A stretch of DNA of 64,000 nucleotides from Adineta vaga (GCA_021613535.1 CP075496.1:5208001-5272000); one strand, 5' to 3'. Positions 1 to 11,668 are shown, counted from the stretch's first letter. Notes: generated from the sequence alone by a model not told the origin. Program-made: numbers and translations.

Positions 1-477
1 TGCTAGAAGAACTTCTCTTTTGGCATGAACGATACAATGATAATAATGTTGCATTATATCAGGTATAGTAGAAATAATTGTTAATGGAATGACACCTGAT
101 GAAGCAATTAAAGATGGTGAAACACGACCACATAATGGATCACGTTCAAGTGTACATAAAACATTATGAAATAGTTTTAAAAAAAGATTACTCGGCCGAG
201 AAGGAAATTGTCCATATTCGGCAGCGAAATTTAATTCTTCGTCAGTGATGTCATTTTTAGAAAATTCATAATTAATTCGAGATCGTAAGTAAGGTAAGGG
301 TTTAGAAAAGAGAATTTCAGCTGCTTGTTTTGCACTTTGAATTGTCAATGATTCAGAAGCTAATAATGATGTGATTGTTTGTTTTATTTCAGTATTTGAT
401 CGTGGCAATTCCTGTACAGTATTGAGCATGTTTACGGGTATGGATGCAGATATTGAATTGGGCGTTAGATGAAACAT
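1..477 (-). CDS. Partial gene, N-terminal 159 codons; possible phospholipase-D-superfamily protein
   Basis: An uninterrupted minus-strand frame runs from an ATG at 477 to the left edge of the window, so the gene is cut off. Its start reads MFHLTPNSISASIPVN, followed by a mostly helical region containing Arg-Ser-Arg-Ile-Asn-Tyr, a Pro-Ser-Arg-Pro-Ser stretch and Leu-Cys-Gly-Arg-Val-Ser-Pro-Ser. The last visible residues, His-Ala-Lys-Arg-Glu-Val-Leu-Leu-Ala, resemble the segment opening the first PLD domain of fungal and protist cardiolipin-synthase/PLD-like proteins, which usually continues Thr-Asn-Tyr-Trp. The HKD catalytic motifs would lie outside the window, so this call rests on a short resemblance. 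Codon use matches neighbouring genes. It could equally be a lineage-specific protein. No intron is needed in the visible part. Confidence 0.5.
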   Translation of the reverse strand, partial: MFHLTPNSISASIPVNMLNTVQELPRSNTEIKQTITSLLASESLTIQSAKQAAEILFSKPLPYLRSRINYEFSKNDITDEELNFAAEYGQFPSRPSNLFLKLFHNVLCTLERDPLCGRVSPSLIASSGVIPLTIISTIPDIMQHYYHCIVHAKREVLLA

Positions 478-1058
478 GTTTCGATTTATATTCTTTTTTT
501 CAAGGACATATGAAAAATATATAGATATTCAATACTTTGTTTGAATGATTCAATCACAAACAGATGATATACTCAAAGATAGCAAGACGTCATCAACGTT
601 TTATCTAAAATAAACGTGAAGGATATGATGCGTCATTGGTGTATGATATATAAGTAAATAATAATAATATTGTTAAGGTGATAATAGAATATAAAGAAAG
701 TATAAAGAAAAGAACTAGAAAATATGGGCGTGACCAAAAGTTATGATTATAGTGCATTCAGTATAAATATAAAGAAGATGGTACGGTGAAATACGGGAGT
801 CATACTATCAGTTATAGATTGACTCTTTTGAATCTTGTCAATTTGTATTTAAATATCGAAACTTTTTTAGATAAGAAATTTGATGGAACAACAAGAGTTG
901 AATTTACAATTGTAATTCGTTTCTTTTTATTAACTATTTGATTAATAAAACAGAGATTTGTAACATATTTTTTCGACATAATTCATAGATATTAAATTGA
1001 GGAAGACACAAAAAAACATAGAATAAATTATTCGCTGGAATAAGATTTTTGTTTTCTA
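478..1058. other. Intergenic, about 580 bp
   Basis: AT-rich sequence between the upstream end of the left-edge gene and the 3' end of the glucanotransferase gene, both on the minus strand. It should contain the promoter of the former and the 3' UTR of the latter. I see no open frame with coding character on either strand and no RNA gene. Confidence 0.6.
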
Positions 1059-3174
1059 TCAATAAACCATTGATTGTTTGATGCTATTCGTTTTTTCATC
1101 GACACCAGCTTCTGTATCAGGTCGTTCTAAAGCTTCTTCTGGTAAATATCTTCCATAGATATATGTAAGTAATTTAAGCTTATCTTTTGCTTCCTGTTTG
1201 ATTTGATCCATTGAAATCGCCAACGCCAATTTTCTTCATAGTCAGGTGTAAATGCTCTATAGAAATTTATTATTGAAATCAAGTCCATAAGAAAGATTCA
1301 TGAGTAAACTTACGGATCATTCATTTGACAACCTTCTTCAAGATCAAGAACATCTTGAAAGAGTAAAACAGCAGTATTTGCAACACTTGCAAGTACTAAT
1401 CGTATTAAATCCCAATTAATATGACGTTCAGGATCACCTTCTTTCTGTAAATAATTGATCAATGTTTCTTTTTCTTTCGAACTAATATTATGACGAAACC
1501 ATGCAACTAAATATTTTCCAATGAGGAAGAATTGATTATTCATTTAAAAAAAAACAACAACAACTTGTTTTCTTACTTGTTGTGTTATTATCATGTGTAC
1601 CTGTATAAGCAATACAATTTGAAATATAATTATGTGGTAAATACATATTATTTGGGCAATGTACAAATGCAAAATGAAGTACACGCATACCCACAAGTCC
1701 AAATTTATCACGAAGATCAAATACTTCTTCTGTTAAATGTCCTAAATCTTCAGCAATAATTGGTAAATCATTACCCAATGCTTTTGTTGCTGCGGTGAGA
1801 AATTCATCACCTAAAATAAATCATTTGATAAGAATTCAAAAACATCGATATTCTAGTGCGAGAACATTACCGCAAGCTTTAATCCACTGTCCTTTCATTG
1901 GCGAAACAGCTTTGCCATCACTACCGATTGGAATAGCCCTTGAAAAGAAAAAAAAGATATTTAAAACACAAAATGGATGTGAATCAAAATATCATCCATC
2001 GTATATTTACCAATATGCTTCTAAACCACGAAAATGATCAATACGAACGACATCAACTGTTTCCAAACATTTTTTCAAACGTTTAATCCACCAATTAAAA
2101 TTCGTTTTGCGTAAATTGCCAGTCCAATCGTACAATCTATAAATAATCAAATTTGATTCAATTTATTCGATTCATTTCTTTTCGTTTTCACTTACGGATT
2201 GTTCCATAATTGTCCAGTTTCACTAAACGAATCAGGTGGAGCACCTAAATAACACAAGACAGAATAAAAATCCTATTCTTTCAATTGATCATTTTACCTG
2301 ATACTGCTCTTGGTAAAGATGTTTCTTCATCTAATTGAAATAATGATTGATTAGCCCAAACATCAGCACTATCATAATCAACATAAACTGGCATATCTGA
2401 ATAAGAAAAAAAAAAGTCTCTTTCTCGATCTTTTATCAACATTTTTCTTCTGATAAATTATACCTCCAAGAATAGTAACATCATGTTCATTCGCATATTT
2501 TTTCAATTGATCCCATTGTCGAAAGAAAATATATTGAAGAAATGTATGTTCATCGATAACGACTGCATGTTTGCGTCGTTTTTCTTCCAGAACCTGTTTG
2601 TCACGTTGTTTCAATTCTTTGGGCCATTTTGACCATGATTGATTATTTTGTTCAGCTTTAATTGCCATATATAATGTATAATCATCAAGCCAGTCATTTT
2701 CTTCTTTAGCAAATGTTTCAATTTCATTTCGAAATTTTTTTATATGATAATTTTTGTAATTATTATAAGCTCGATTTAAAACTTGATATTTCCATTGAAA
2801 AACTTTTCGAAATTCAATATGATTACCAAAACTCGGTCGATTCGATTCAATATCGGATTGAACAAGTAAACCATCTTCAACTAATTTTTCTAAACTAATC
2901 AATATTGGATTTCCAGCAAATGCTGATGTACCAGAATAAGGTGATGGTTTTTCACTTGCTGTTAATGGAAGAATCTATGAAATAACAAAGATATGAACTT
3001 CATTTCCAAACGAAGAAAGAAAAGAAATTGTCTTACTTGCCAAGTTTTTTGATTACATTCATAGAGAAAATCAACAAATTTATATGCTTCTTGTCCAATA
3101 TCACCTATACCATTAGGCCCTGGAAGACTGGAGATATGAACAAGAATACCTGATGTACGTTCGAGTTTGACCAT
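1059..3174 (-). CDS. malQ-like: 4-alpha-glucanotransferase (amylomaltase/MalQ, GH77), nine exons, apparent frameshift in last exon
   Basis: GH77 enzymes transfer segments of alpha-1,4-glucan between chains. The start at 3174 gives MVKLERTSGILVHISSLPGP, the classic MalQ N-terminus. Exons on the minus strand are about 3174-3037, 2974-2464, 2396-2298, 2244-2196, 2136-2011, 1938-1871, 1810-1577, 1506-1314 and 1256-1059; junctions keep frame through the first part of the last exon. Visible motifs are SAFAGNPILISLE, PVYVDYDSADVWAN, the nucleophile region VRIDHFRGLEAYW, the acid/base region LPIIAEDLG, and TGTHDN with the third carboxylate. The region before the end has INWDLIRLVLASVANTA and NWRWRF. 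In frame, translation then stops at 1127, but the conserved-looking C-terminus (KDKLKLLTYIYGR) continues in the next frame to 1059, so one base seems missing near 1212. The family is bacterial and plant, not typically animal, which points to horizontal transfer. Expected length is about 540 residues. Confidence 0.93.
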
Positions 3175-3504
3175 GATGATGAATATATGAAATGTACTTA
3201 AACTATAGATTGCATGTATGACGAAAGAATCGAAAAGAAAAAGAATGATTTTCTTTCGATCATCGAACTATAGTCTAATGTTTTACTATGAATAGACGAC
3301 TGAAGTTCATCTAGTTTAATTCGTTCCTAAAGATTTTAAGATTGTTCTTGTTTTGAGTACTGAACAAATGAGTATTTGTGTATATCTATAAACAGATTTT
3401 TTTTTATTTATTCTTCAATTCTAGTGAACTAGAACTAAAACAGTTTTCTTTCTTTTTTCTTTTTGAGTTACTATTGAAAAGAAAACGAAAACAAATAAAT
3501 GTTA
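3175..3504. other. Intergenic, 330 bp
   Basis: Spacer between the SRP receptor beta stop and the glucanotransferase start, both minus strand. It holds the probable promoter and 5' UTR of the latter and 3' UTR of the former. AT-rich with poly-T runs and no coding signal. Confidence 0.6.
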
Positions 3505-4344
3505 TTATTTAAACCAGATTCGTGCAATCCATTGATGGACTTTAAGTAAATGTGAACCATTTTCATTCGCTTCTCCATCATCAGAATGTTGATGAATTAA
3601 TTTTTTCTTTGTATCTAATGTTGAACCTTGAACAAATTCAATTCGAAGATCTTTTATATCATTAAATTCGAATGTATCTTTGCCTATTCGACCAATATCA
3701 TCAATGATATGTTCATTTTTATTTTGATATATTTGTCGTCTTAGCGTTAATTCTTGTTCGAGTAAATGACGTATTGATTGTATATTCTGATTAGTTTCAA
3801 TTAAATCTTGTTTGTTACAAAAGATTAATAATGGTAAATGTTGATCTCGAAAATATTTATCATGAAGAATATGATAAAGATAATCGGAAACTAATTTACG
3901 ATTTTTCTCAATTGTTGTACTATCAATAACAAAGATAATAGCTTTTGCTGATGTTTTATATGCAAGAAAATTATATTGATTTTGTCGAGTATTGCTAGGT
4001 ATTTCGATAACATGAACTTTTTCGATTGGTCGATCAGAGGAGAGATAATCGAGTGTCATCGTACCATAATTAACTGACATGGAATAGAATGGTCGTTTCT
4101 CTAAATTCGATGTTAGACGATTGAAAAGAAGAGTTTTACCAGCTTTAGAAATGCCACATAGAAGTAGACATTGACCATGATGTTGAAATCGTTGGTGACG
4201 ACGTTGAATCCACCAAAGAATGATTAGTGTTAATAGTAGAACAAGTATTGATAGAAGAATTGTCCGTCGAAATGTTTGAGAAATTGGATCAATAAAAGGT
4301 TTATCGATATTTTCTTCAAAGGGTGTGGTATGAGGAGTAGTCAT
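3505..4344 (-). CDS. SRPRB: Signal recognition particle receptor subunit beta
   Basis: Single-exon gene of 279 residues, close to the usual length (about 270). SRPRB is a membrane-anchored GTPase of the ER that docks the alpha subunit of the SRP receptor during co-translational targeting. Residues about 28-46 form one hydrophobic segment (LLSILVLLLTLIILWW) followed by basic residues, as expected for the N-terminal anchor. The P-loop is GISKAGKT at 64-71, and the guanine-specificity motif NKQD is at about 177-180, inside LLIFCNKQDL. The end, HQWIARIWFK, matches the short C-terminal helix of the family. The typical DxGG motif of switch II is replaced by IEIPSN, a divergent feature. The start codon at 4344 is the only one that includes the anchor. 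LSM14 is transcribed divergently 398 bp away. Confidence 0.93.
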   Translation of the reverse strand: MTTPHTTPFEENIDKPFIDPISQTFRRTILLSILVLLLTLIILWWIQRRHQRFQHHGQCLLLCGISKAGKTLLFNRLTSNLEKRPFYSMSVNYGTMTLDYLSSDRPIEKVHVIEIPSNTRQNQYNFLAYKTSAKAIIFVIDSTTIEKNRKLVSDYLYHILHDKYFRDQHLPLLIFCNKQDLIETNQNIQSIRHLLEQELTLRRQIYQNKNEHIIDDIGRIGKDTFEFNDIKDLRIEFVQGSTLDTKKKLIHQHSDDGEANENGSHLLKVHQWIARIWFK

Positions 4345-4742
4345 ATCTAAAAGAGTACATGAATATATGAGTTCATGCGCAAGTGTCGCTAGTCTACAGA
4401 AATGAGCATGCTATCTTCAACTAGATGGAGTTCTTATTTGAATGAACATCGTCCATGTTTTATATACCAGACAAATCACATGCGATGATTCCTTTATTTG
4501 AATAAACAATGATCTTTTAAGAAAAAAGCTTCATTTTATATGTAGTTTTCGAAAAAGTCATAGATTTTATTTGTAAAAAGAAAATTTTCATTTAGCGCTA
4601 GGTGTCAGATCGACGTAGTCACTATCGAATCAAACAAAGATTTGATGAAAGAAAAGAAAATAATAAACAATGTAAAGAATTTCCTTTCATACTGTTGTCG
4701 TTATCTTTAGATTTAATATCTTTTTATCGGAAAACAAAAAGA
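4345..4742. promoter_or_regulatory. Divergent intergenic region between SRPRB and LSM14
   Basis: The 398 bp between two head-to-head start codons must hold both promoters and 5' UTRs. It is AT-rich. I do not see a convincing TATA box or initiator that I could assign to one gene. The function is inferred from arrangement only. Confidence 0.45.
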
Positions 4743-6190
4743 ATGTCACGTGATTTTATCGGAAGTAAAATTGCTATTATAACAAAATCTCAATGTCGTT
4801 ATGTAGGAACAATAATTGGTAAATTAAAAAGCTTAATGGTTTTTTTCTCTTGAAGAAAGTTCATTCCTTTTATCTAGGTATTGATGCACAAACATCATCG
4901 ATTGTTCTTGGAAGTGCAAAATGTTGTGGAACGGAAAATCGTACAGGATACATCGCAAATGGTCATAAATCTGGACAAATATTACCAATCGTACAATTTG
5001 CTAATAGTGACATTGAAGATTTAAAAATTGTGGATGAAGAACAAACACCTGAAACACCAAAACAATCATCTCAATCGATGTCTGCTGGGCCAGCACAACA
5101 ATCATCTATTCATGATGATCCAGCCATTGTTTCAGCTGTTGTAGGTGCAACAAATAAGGTTAATACATCGAATGCATCACTATCGAATCGATTGATACAT
5201 AATCTTCAACATATGAATTTATCCGATGATCAATCGAACAAATTACCAAAAAGTGAAGGTAAAAACATCATTATAAATCTCATATAATTGTAACTGTTGC
5301 ATGCATTCATTAATAGAAATAGATTGAAAACTTTATGATTGAGTTTCGTCTTCTTTTTAGAATCTCACTTACGTTCTAATTCAAGTGAAATAGGTGCATC
5401 ATGGTCTTTATTATCATCATCCGAATGGGAACGTAACAATAGTTCCAAACCATCGTCTCATCAACAATCAGATAATAAGAGTAAATTTTTCGATGATTTT
5501 ATCTCCAACAATAAAACAAATCAATCGCAATTTCATCGTTCTCATCAACGTTCATCTAATACACATTCTACTCAAACATCACGTGAAAATGGCAATAATT
5601 ACAATGGACGATATGATGACAATGGTATACCTGATCGACAACCATTCTTTTCCAATGATCGTCAATATCCTCAAAGACAACAGAATCGTCATCAAAATGG
5701 GTATCAAAACGGATATCAAAATGGTTATCAACAACGATATTTTTATAATAATCGTCGACCTCAAATGCCCAATCAACAACGACGTATCGGCGGCAATGTT
5801 GGTGGTGGTGGTGGAAATCGTGAAACATTTCAAAGTAATCCTAATGATTACGATAATGATTTTGATTTCGAAACAAGCAATCAGAAATTCAATAAACTAA
5901 CCAATGATGACGAAGTAACCCAACAAACTGATTCCGCATTAAAAGCACAAGTCGAGACTGATCATTCAGTTTCATATGATAAAAAGAGATCTTTCTTTGA
6001 TAATCTTGTTATTAATGAACCTTCCGATTCATCAACATCTCGTATGCATAATCGATCAAAAAATAGTGATACATTTGGTAGTGATGCATATCAACGATCA
6101 AATCCTCATTCGAATGGAAATGGTTATCGACGACAGAATAATAACTATCGACAACATAACAATAACAACGGATACCAATATCGTTATTAA
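4743..6190 (+). CDS. LSM14: LSM14 / RAP55 / Trailer hitch family mRNP protein
   Basis: LSM14 proteins are P-body and mRNP components that bind DDX6 and 4E-T and repress translation. Three exons (4743-4818, 4878-5258, 5361-6190) join in frame to give 428 residues. The N-terminal Lsm domain starts MSRDFIGSKIAIITKSQCRY and continues over the first intron into GIDAQTSSIVLG, then ILPIVQFANSDIEDLKI, which matches the end of the family's LSm fold. The C-terminal half carries a DFDF box (DNDFDFETSNQKFNKL), an FFD box (KKRSFFDNL) and a TFG box (SDTFGSD). Between them is an Asn/Gln-rich low-complexity region with a tandem NGYQ repeat around 5695-5740. The usual RGG repeats are replaced by Arg/Asn/Tyr-rich sequence at the end. 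The start at 4743 is the first ATG that opens the Lsm fold; upstream in-frame sequence does not look coding. Confidence 0.93.
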
Positions 6191-7806
6191 TCAACAAATT
6201 TTCTTTTTTTCTGCAGTGATTATTTCTCAACTTCGAAGGACAAAAAAAGAAACCATTTTTTAACTAATGATCTCCAACGTTTTTCTTTTCTTGCTTTCCA
6301 TTTCGTTTGTTTCTTTTGTATATCCTCTAGTGAGAGTGTGATCGAATGATTTTTCTTCTTCTTCTTCTTCTGGCAATAAGAAAACTTGATATGTATATAT
6401 TCAAGTATCTGCATTTATGACAAATGAATTGCCGGTTGAACATTTCTTTTTTGTTGTTGTTGTTTGTTTGTTCATTCATTTATTCTTCGTTTTTTTTCTC
6501 TCTCTCTCTCTTTATTAAACATACAGATGCATAGATATCTATGGGTGTGGTGTTTTTTTAACTTGATAAGATCTGTTCATTGATTTTGAAAAACCTCAAA
6601 GAAAAACTTGTATTCTATTTAATATCGTTGTTATTGTAGTAGTATGTCTTTTATTCTTTTTGTTGTGCACTTTCTTTACGTGTGTATGAACAAGAGAAAC
6701 AAATCTTGCGCAATGTAACCGGCTCAGGTGAATGATGAGAATTGGCAAGAAAAAAACTTCAAATTTATAATAAACAAAAAGTCTCACACACATCCGATAA
6801 AGAGAAAGAAATTGTTTATATATTTTTTTCTGTTCTGGTTGCTAAAATAGATATCGCTTGAGTTTAGAAAGTTAATTCAATAAGAGAAAAGTCTCGAAAT
6901 GAATATTGTACAACAGAAAATTATGGTCAATAGGCGAAAATGTAATCAAACATTCTTCTTTAGTTCTCAAAAGTATGCTATTATAAATAAGTATTGAATT
7001 CAGATTTTTGAACAAAACTTTTCAATAGAATAAAAAATGATATCTTGATCAGAAAAAACATTCATACTTATTGACAATTGTGATGATTGAGTATATCGAT
7101 AAATCTCATCTACAAAGGTTATTGATGTTAGATTACAATCATATTTCGATTGAATTAATACAGAACTGTATAAGGATTTTTTTTTCTATACATTCTTCCC
7201 TTTATCAACAATAAACATAATATCATCAAGTAAAACAATCATTGTGTATATCTTTATTGAATAAATTCACCTTGAAGACATTTAAATTAATCATTAAACA
7301 CGTTGTTGATAGTTCAGTTGAATATGATGATCATATGTCATTCGATCATATGAATCATTCACTCGACTATACGACTTACTGATTGAACAAGGTTGCATTT
7401 TGTCTATGTATATAGAAAAAAACCGAGAAAAACGTAATTATTCATCCATGAAGGACTAGACAAGTTTTTATATTTTATATTTCACTACTATCTGATACAT
7501 TGTATTTATCCTAAGGGAAGAAAATTCTATCATCAATATTTAGGACAAGTGTCCAATACAGTTCCATTTAATATCAAAAAAACATTTTTTTCAATCGAAT
7601 ATCATCGATATAATTGAACAGAAATGATTACATAAACTAAACATTTAAATGAAGTATTATTAAACAAAAGAGCCTTGTCTATCATACATATACCTGACAT
7701 TTCTGGCCTTGTTTTGTTATGTGTATATCGTAAATGGCTTCGTCTCTCTTCTATATATGTCTTTCTATATAAAATATTATCGATTATCATTATAACGATT
7801 GACATT
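6191..7806. other. Intergenic, about 1.6 kb
   Basis: Lies between LSM14 and the proline-rich gene, both plus strand. The first few hundred bases are probably 3' UTR of LSM14 and the last part the promoter of the next gene. Contains a (CT)n tract near 6495-6512 and several poly-T runs. I see no conserved coding frame or RNA gene. Confidence 0.55.
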
Positions 7807-9854
7807 ATGTTCGCTTCGAATTTAATCGCTGATGGTAATCACGCTTCTGCTACTGATAGAAACCTTGATTGTTATGAAATTAAAAATCTAAAAACAAATT
7901 CTCAACAATCTTTGTATACGACTCATACTAGTCCACCATTAGTCGCTCAATCAGATCCATGGCCACATCAAACAAGGACACATCGATCTGAAAGTACAAC
8001 ATCACAAGCATTTATTCCATCCGATCAATTCGATCCGACAACGTGGAATTTTTCATCGTCGAATATGAATACAAATCAATGTGGGAATAATTTTGACAAT
8101 GCTAATGAATCATTTGGAACAGATGTAATACTTAAACAAGCATTACCAGGAACTCTTGCGACACCAAATGGATGGCATAGTGAAATCGTTGGTTCATCAT
8201 CGTCAACATTTAAGAATGATTTTGATTCAAAATTACTCAATAATACAAATGGAAATGTATTTGAAAAGCATGAAGAATATAAAACATTGAATACATCGGA
8301 TGGTCCACCAGTGATATTTTCATCATCTAGTGAAACAAATCGATTTATTAATGAACTACCATCATCAGCATCATTAACAACGGCAACGAACTTCAATAAT
8401 AGTGCTTTTGCTGAATATAAAAATACGCATATTGATGAAAACTACGATCATGAACAAAAAACAGTTTTAACAGAAGAACAACGAGCTGCAATAGTAAATA
8501 TTGATACTCAACAACCGCCACCACTTATTATTCGAAAAAAAGCAACAGATAATGCAGTCACATATGAACAAAACATCTCTGTTCGATATTTACAACCACC
8601 AACACCACCACCACAAGGACCAATTATTATTCGTAAGTACACATTCAATGCAGATTGATTATATTCGATTTATTCATAGGTGAAATCCGTCCACCTCCAC
8701 CTTGTCCAAAATCTCCGATTCACGTATAACCTTATATGTTCTTTGGTTTCTAAAATATTCTCTTTGCATACTCTTAGATTCGACAACGACCAGCACCTAG
8801 TCGAACACCACCACCAATCGTGATGAAAAAACTTGAAAACATTTTGAATTAAAACTTCTATTGGATTTTCTTATTTAGATTTTCCGAGAAAGACCTCCAC
8901 CACGACCGCCTCGACCACCTTCAGCAGTCATTGAAAGATTATTACCACCTCCTCCACGTCCACCACGGCGATTGATAGTTGAACAATATGGACCATGTCC
9001 TTCTAAGCCATCTGATGTCTTTATCGAACGATGGTTACCGTATCGACGCTCTGATCAACGTCGAATTTTCTATGAACGAGTACCAACAGCTTACAGGTTA
9101 TATATATATATATACATCATCCTTAATCAATTCTTCATTTCTATTTCATACTGTTTTTAAAACTTTTAGACCACCATCACCGAATGTTCTTGTTATGCAT
9201 GGACAAGCACAAGCACGTATTCATAAGGAATTTATTAATCAAGGTGTTAGTCGTGTTGATCCCAATTATTATCTTCAACATTATGGAAATGAACTCAATG
9301 CAACACATTTATATTCTCAATACGGTCATATAATTGATGAAGCAAATCGCACTGTACCACGGCCACCACCACCGCCGTTACCACCACATCCTACTGTTGA
9401 ATTCCATACATCCCAACCACCTTATCCAGATAGCAATCAATATTCACCGTATCCAAACATGAATTCCCATCCGCCTTCTTCACTTATTTCAACAATTTGG
9501 GAAAGAATGAAATCGGCACCACCAATATCTCCATCGGCACCTTATCATCCTAATTATTCATCGTATGGCTATTCCGGACAACAATATAGTCCTAACAATC
9601 AATGGAATTCTTCACATTCTTACAATAATTATCCATCATATACTGGTGATCACAGAACAATACCTGGTGTTCCATCAACATGGTCTGCTCAAAATAATTC
9701 ATCATCTCCGTATCCTTATTCTTCTTCTTCGTATCAAACTACATCGACATTTTCACCGACACAAACAATTCAAGTAAAATCCGATGTCGAACTTCAAAAT
9801 GTTCTTTCTAATTTAACAAATGGACGAGTACCTACACCGTTACGCGCCCATTAG
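7807..9854 (+). CDS. Proline-rich repeat protein with alternating PPP and I/V-x-R/ER motifs
   Basis: Five exons (7807-8632, 8680-8723, 8778-8819, 8879-9096, 9170-9854) join in frame to 604 residues. The first 270 residues are polar and low in complexity (Ser, Thr, Asn). From about residue 260 to 370 comes a repeat in which short proline runs alternate with a hydrophobic-x-Arg core: PPPLIIRKK, GPIIIREIRPPPP, PIHIRQRPAPS, IIFRERPPPRPP, AVIERLLPPPPRPP, DVFIERWLPYRR and RRIFYERVP. Three of the exons fall inside this block and two are only 44 and 42 bp. The C-terminal 230 residues include a well-ordered stretch (VLVMHGQAQARIHKEFINQGVS) followed by Tyr/Ser/Pro-rich sequence. No signal peptide or membrane segment is seen. 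The pattern recalls structural or cytoskeletal repeat proteins such as alveolin-like families; that is only a resemblance. The start at 7807 is the first ATG of the open frame. Confidence 0.75.
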
Positions 9855-9981
9855 AACTTTGAAGAGAAATAGTCACTTACGAAGAAGTATATCTTCAATT
9901 TATTTACATGTTTCTTTCTTGAATAGAATAAGTTAAACATAGAAGATTTTTAGATAAGAAAAAAGAGAAAAACGAAACTAT

Positions 9982-11067
9982 TTATTTTGGTCGTTGATTT
10001 CGAGGTTGCTTAAGTATTTGTCCTTCTCCAGAAAATGGTTGAAACGTATTTGAACTACTCTTATCTCCTGCCGTAACTGTTTCTTCATTCATTGAACGTA
10101 ATGGTGTACGTATAAATTGTATGGTTCCATACTCATAATCATAATTAGGAATACCACGTGCTTGTTGCATGGCAACATTACTCTCTTGCTGTTGTTCTTG
10201 ATCTTTCGATCGTGTTTTTCCATTTAAACGATTACCTTGTCCATGAAATGGCATAAAGGTCAATGGACTTTTATAACTACTTGGAACCGATGATAAAGGA
10301 TCACCAGGAGTCATTGCCATAGAATTAGTTGTTTTAGGTGTTGTTGCAATATTTTGCGAAGATGTTGGCGTATATTTAGGTTCAACATAACCAACTGGTG
10401 GTGCAAAATCGACTTCCATATCACATTCAATAATCGATACAGCATCAGCTGGTTTCAATTCCAAAACACATAATTCATAATTGCGATTAAGATAATTTAT
10501 TGCTATTATATCACCTTTTGTTAAACAATTAAAATTTCTTAATGCTGTTTCTAAGACTGCTTTTGGATTCGATATATCAAGAAAATCTTTTGATTGTGGT
10601 TGAAAACGTACAAATTTAGCTGTTGGTAAGGTCACAGATTCTACACTAACTTCATCACCTTCTTGTAATAATAAATGATGCATCATCCAATTAGGTATAT
10701 AACAAGTTGTATTATCATTTGGAAGAAATTCTAAAACACCACAATGAATAATACGATCGAGTTTTTTATTTTTTAATTTAAATAACATAATGCCACCCTA
10801 GAAAGAAAGAAAGAAAAAGAACGTAGAAGATACAAAAAGGAATAAAATATGCAATGCAATGTAATTTACTTGTTCCACTAATTGTTCTAATGCTGCTTGT
10901 GGAAGAAGAATCTTGCCACCATTTTCAACATTAAGGCGTCCACGATCATGATCCGGTAAGAATGCAACTGAATAACATTGATAATCAGCTCGAAATGGTC
11001 CAGCATTAGCACCCATATCATGGCCACCAGGAAAATTTTGTCGAAAAAATTGATGATTAAAAAACAT
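9982..11067 (-). CDS. UFD1: Ubiquitin fusion degradation protein 1 homologue
   Basis: UFD1 with NPL4 forms the cofactor that brings polyubiquitinated substrates to the p97/VCP ATPase in ER-associated degradation. Two exons (11067-10870 and 10797-9982) join in frame to 337 residues; human UFD1 has about 307. The UFD1 double-psi barrel is clear: YQCYSVAFLPDHDRG, GGKILLPQAALEQL, MLFKLKNKK, HCGVLEFLPNDN, IPNWMMHHLLLQEGD, FQPQSKDFLDISNPKAVLE, ALRNFNCLTKGDIIAINY and AVSIIECDMEVDFAPPVGY. The C-terminal 145 residues are Pro/Ser/Gln-rich and less conserved, including FMPFHGQGNRLNGK and FQPFSGEGQ, which fit the SHP-type p97-binding motifs (F-x-G-x-G) of the family. The 3' end faces the proline-rich gene 127 bp away. 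The start at 11067 precedes the conserved domain by about 25 residues. Confidence 0.95.
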
Positions 11068-11668
11068 GTTTATCGATGAAAGAAAAAACAATCTAAAATC
11101 AGATTTTATATTTTAAAATCATTGCAAGAAGACATTCATTCATCGTGTGCAAATTTTGTTTAACTCTTATAGTCTGACTTGCACAACGATGACAATGAGA
11201 ATATCCATTACTTATTTTTTTTAGATGAGTCAGATAATAGTTTCAATGACGCAGTGTCTTTTCCCATAGAAAATAACATATTTCATCATCAAATATATTG
11301 GTCTATTTTTTAAGAATAAAACTGCTTTAGTATAAAATTCAAAGTTTATTTAGTAAATGATATAAACTATTTAACACGATTGTTCTCAAAGTATATAATC
11401 ATCTGCTTGCTTGACAATCAATACGTCGCTAGTTTTGATTTCAATATTTCAACCAATGAAATTTCCGATGAAAAAATCCTCAGTGATGAAGTTAAAAATT
11501 CTGTCTCATCAATATATTTAATAGAGGGTGCTAGTAGAATATTTTCTAAACAGAAAATAGGTTGTGTCCAAGAGGAGACGATCGTGGCTGCTTATATCCG
11601 TTTCCTAGGATATAAAATTGAACAATAGAAATCAATAGATAATCTCTTTGTTTTCTACTCTTTTTCAG
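11068..11668. promoter_or_regulatory. Divergent intergenic region between UFD1 and the zinc-finger gene
   Basis: Holds both promoters. A pyrimidine tract ending in CAG lies directly before the zinc-finger ATG at 11669 (tctttttcag), so the plus-strand gene may have an intron in its 5' UTR, or trans-splicing may occur here. The stretch 11380-11628 is open in one frame but lacks an ATG at its start and has no recognisable domain. Confidence 0.45.

Noticed and set aside
5394-5900. Long alternative-frame open reading inside LSM14
   Set aside because: Fully overlaps the LSM14 coding exon with its FFD/TFG/DFDF boxes; a shadow of low-complexity CAT/AAT repeats.
11380-11628. Open frame upstream of the zinc-finger gene
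   Set aside because: Starts with TTG rather than ATG, has no domain, and is separated from the gene by an acceptor-like tract; more likely 5' UTR or intron.
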